Under the pieces are notes generated by a model that worked only from the letters and a program-made list of their open reading frames with translations, did not search any database and had not been told where the DNA came from. 64,000 nt of DNA from Takakia lepidozioides. Its lineage: Eukaryota > Streptophyta > Takakiopsida > Takakiales > Takakiaceae. Made by a program: the position numbers and the translations under genes. The DNA is taken from NCBI GenBank assembly GCA_030704615.1, contig CM060733.1, forward strand, positions 32,860,001 through 32,924,000. Reading direction: 5' to 3'. Below, one piece after another: positions 62,291-64,000 of the stretch. How positions within the stretch are numbered: position 1 is the first letter of the stretch; the number at the start of each line of letters is the position of its first letter.

Positions 62291-62415
62291 TCCACGTGTG
62301 ATGACGTGGACTGAGACCCGTGACGTGGCATTTGCGCAAGGTGACGTGGCGTGAGCGCAGTCGCGCTCACGCGCTCACGCGCTCACGTGACCAGGCTCAC
62401 GCCGAGGCATCCCTG
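62291..62415. repeat. Right TIR and subterminal palindrome of the MULE
   Basis: Repeated TGACGTGG(C) motifs at about 62301, 62321 and 62342. An inverted repeat with 10-bp arms GCGTGAGCGC and a 4-bp spacer lies at 62349-62372, then GCTCACGC repeats lead to the terminal TIR, whose reverse complement begins CAGGGATGCCTCGGCGTGAG. Confidence 0.85.
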
Positions 62416-62424
62416 TAGTAGACC
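62416..62424. repeat. Target-site duplication of the MULE, right copy
   Basis: TAGTAGACC, identical to 51075-51083. Confidence 0.9.
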
Positions 62425-64000
62425 CAGCCTTGATTGTCACTGCTTTCAAGGGAACCACGATCTCATGTCCCTCACCATTGCTAAAATGAAGGGAATAGTC
62501 TGCCAGGCTGATGGTGGCACCAGCTCCACTCATCCAGTCAAGGCCTAGCAGGAATTGTTCCCCAATTGTAACTATGCAGGTCACCACCACCTCTTTTTTG
62601 TGAATCTTGATGGGCATAGTAACTAATCCTAGCGGCTCATATCTTGACCCATCAGCAATCAAAACCTCAATTCCTGAAGCAGGGCATAGCTTAAGACCAA
62701 GGACTCTTACATTAAGAGGGATGACAGATATGGTGCCTATATCAATCACGCAGGGAAAGCTTAGCTCATGGATGTGGCATTGAGCCATAAAGGGATTGAT
62801 CTGCTGGTCAGCAGCCCTTCTACTGAGAGGATAATGCAAGGCCTTGAAGTTAGTAGATAAAACAGCTTGAACTAGTATAAGAGAGGTAGGGTTGGTAGAT
62901 GATTGACCTCTCGCCCCCTTCCCAAGAGGTCTCTCTAGTTTAAAGAAGGGGAAGAACCACTAGCAACTTTCCTGTTCTTGATCAGCTCTGGTAATCCTGC
63001 CTTGTCTAAACAATGCTTAGTCCAGTGCTCAAAAGATCCACAGATGTAACATGCAGCTCGTTACCTTCATATGTTTGCCCAGTTTGGGTGCGACCCCTAT
63101 TATTGCCACTTGTTGGCCCTTGTGCCTGGCGAGGCTGCCAATGCTGTTGGTGGGCTTGCATTGCAGCAAATTGAGTGGCTACAGACTCACTAAGACTGCC
63201 TATTGTGTTTGCCAATCCTTGAAGGATGAAGTCATCTGTCTTACAATGCATAGCAGGAGGAACATAAGGCACAGATGTTGCAGTCATGCCGAGCTCGGCG
63301 CCCATTGGAGCTTGAAACTTGGCATGATGTTGCGTTGATTTGCTGTCAGCCAAGTCTACCATCTTAAGGTTAATTTCTACTAACATGGTTTTGTCATTGA
63401 TAAAATGACGACGCTGAGCCCAATTTTGAATAGCAGGGGGCAAGCCAAGGAGAAAAAGGCCTTTTGACCATGCGATCTCTTTCTACTGGGTCAATGATGT
63501 TCTCAACAACAGCAGACTTGATGTCCATGTAAAATTGCCACAGGGATTCTCTAGGCTGGTAAGTCCTGGAAGAGAGCTTAACAAAGCAGTCTAGAGGTCT
63601 TTCAGGAGGCTTGAACTAGGTCTTAGCCCATTCTATAAGGGTCGCCCAATTGAGGCTAGGATCATCCTTGACTGCTGCATGCAGCAAGTCCCGAGCTGAC
63701 CCCTTCATGCTCATCCTAAAGATGGCTACCTTGAAGTTCTCAGGCATTCCATTTACGCTAGCAATGACTTCAAACATTTGAAGGTACTTATCAAAGTCTT
63801 CCCCCATAGTATACTCTGGATAGGGTTGAGTGGTGAGCTGAGGGATCAGATGACAAGGCAGACTGTGGTTTATGTGCCCAGGAAGAACAGAAGCATGAGC
63901 AGCACAGCAGGGAACAATGGATTGAGTAGGAACAGAAGAGGTATTGGCAGCATGTATAGAATTAACAGCAGATGCAGTACTTTGATTAACCCCACTAATG
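62425..64000 (-). mobile_element. Ty3/gypsy element 2, gag and protease part (right of the MULE), continues past window
   Basis: Minus strand, from high to low: gag core (63616-63807: GEDFDKYLQMFEVIASVNGM and FRMSMKGSARDLLHAAVKDD), further gag (63006-63443), a CCHC zinc knuckle CYICGSFEHWTKHC at about 63010-63060 (in a frame shifted from the preceding gag), then a retroviral-type aspartic protease region (62430-62839: FPCVIDIGTISVIPLNVRVL, FLLGLDWMSGAGATISL). The expected catalytic D-S/T-G reads D-I-G-T here. The protease frame is cut by the MULE at 62416 and resumes at 51083. The 5' LTR lies outside the window. Confidence 0.88.

Larger units (their letters stand above)
51084..62415. mobile_element. 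Mutator-like DNA transposon carrying a transposase and a ParB-methyltransferase gene
   Basis: About 11.3 kb bounded by the 9-bp duplication TAGTAGACC. The ends align as imperfect TIRs without a gap over 22 bp: left CAACGACGCAATGGCGTGAG, right (reverse complement) CAGGGATGCCTCGGCGTGAG; the match extends inward through CACGTGAGCGCG. Just inside each end is a large GCGTGAGCG-type palindrome preceded by GTGACGTG. Removing the element and one duplication restores an open minus-strand frame in the gypsy protease region (KAGSTIANLSRV), confirming the insertion. Two divergent genes, both spliced, fill it: transposase on minus (51707-55217) and ParB-methyltransferase on plus (56073-61607). The intact target duplication and long open exons imply a fairly recent insertion. 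Confidence 0.9.

Overview
The window looks like nuclear DNA of a streptophyte (a plant or charophycean alga). Its single-copy genes carry many GT-AG introns and encode plant-lineage proteins: a TAP-like half ABC transporter, a long-clade SBP-box factor with ankyrin repeats, a PORR-domain organelle splicing protein and a CRM-domain protein. The dense, nested transposons between them suggest a repeat-rich genome. A charophyte such as Chara is a guess from overall character, not a demonstrated assignment.

Layout. 1-6 kb: minus-strand half ABC transporter, cut by the left edge. 6-10.9 kb: AT-rich intergenic DNA with a broken thioredoxin-reductase exon. 11.1-19.5 kb: minus-strand SBP-box/ankyrin gene (at least 12 coding exons), its upstream region, then a ~143-bp tandem repeat. 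22.7 kb: tRNA-derived SINE. 23.4-28.0 kb: decayed Ty3/gypsy element between two LTRs. 29.6-33.2 kb: complete PIF/Harbinger element with TIRs and a TTA target duplication. 33-38 kb: intergenic DNA, a foldback, a second SINE of the same family and an SLC22/OCT-like transporter relic. 38.8-40.4 kb: PORR gene. 43.4-46.4 kb: CRM gene with LINE debris in its large intron. 47.8-64 kb: a second gypsy element, minus strand, split by a large DNA transposon.

The most interesting object is that transposon, 51084-62415 (about 11.3 kb). It has a perfect 9-bp target duplication (TAGTAGACC), imperfect TIRs with subterminal GCGTGAGCG palindromes, and sits in the protease region of the gypsy element. It carries two divergent spliced genes with few signs of decay. 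One is a MULE-like transposase with a SWIM zinc finger (about 1,130 aa). The other is an ~1,100-aa protein joining a ParB-like domain to a circularly permuted, amino-MTase-like methyltransferase fold, an arrangement known from bacterial and phage ParB-methylase proteins. The only two long introns of the methyltransferase gene hold 11 copies of a 22-bp (near-)palindrome, some with compensatory changes that keep the symmetry. My hypothesis is that this is a eukaryotic transposon with a prokaryote-type ParB-methyltransferase and its own array of cognate DNA sites, perhaps for self-marking, copy control or escape from silencing. Structure and motifs are read from the sequence; function is inference.
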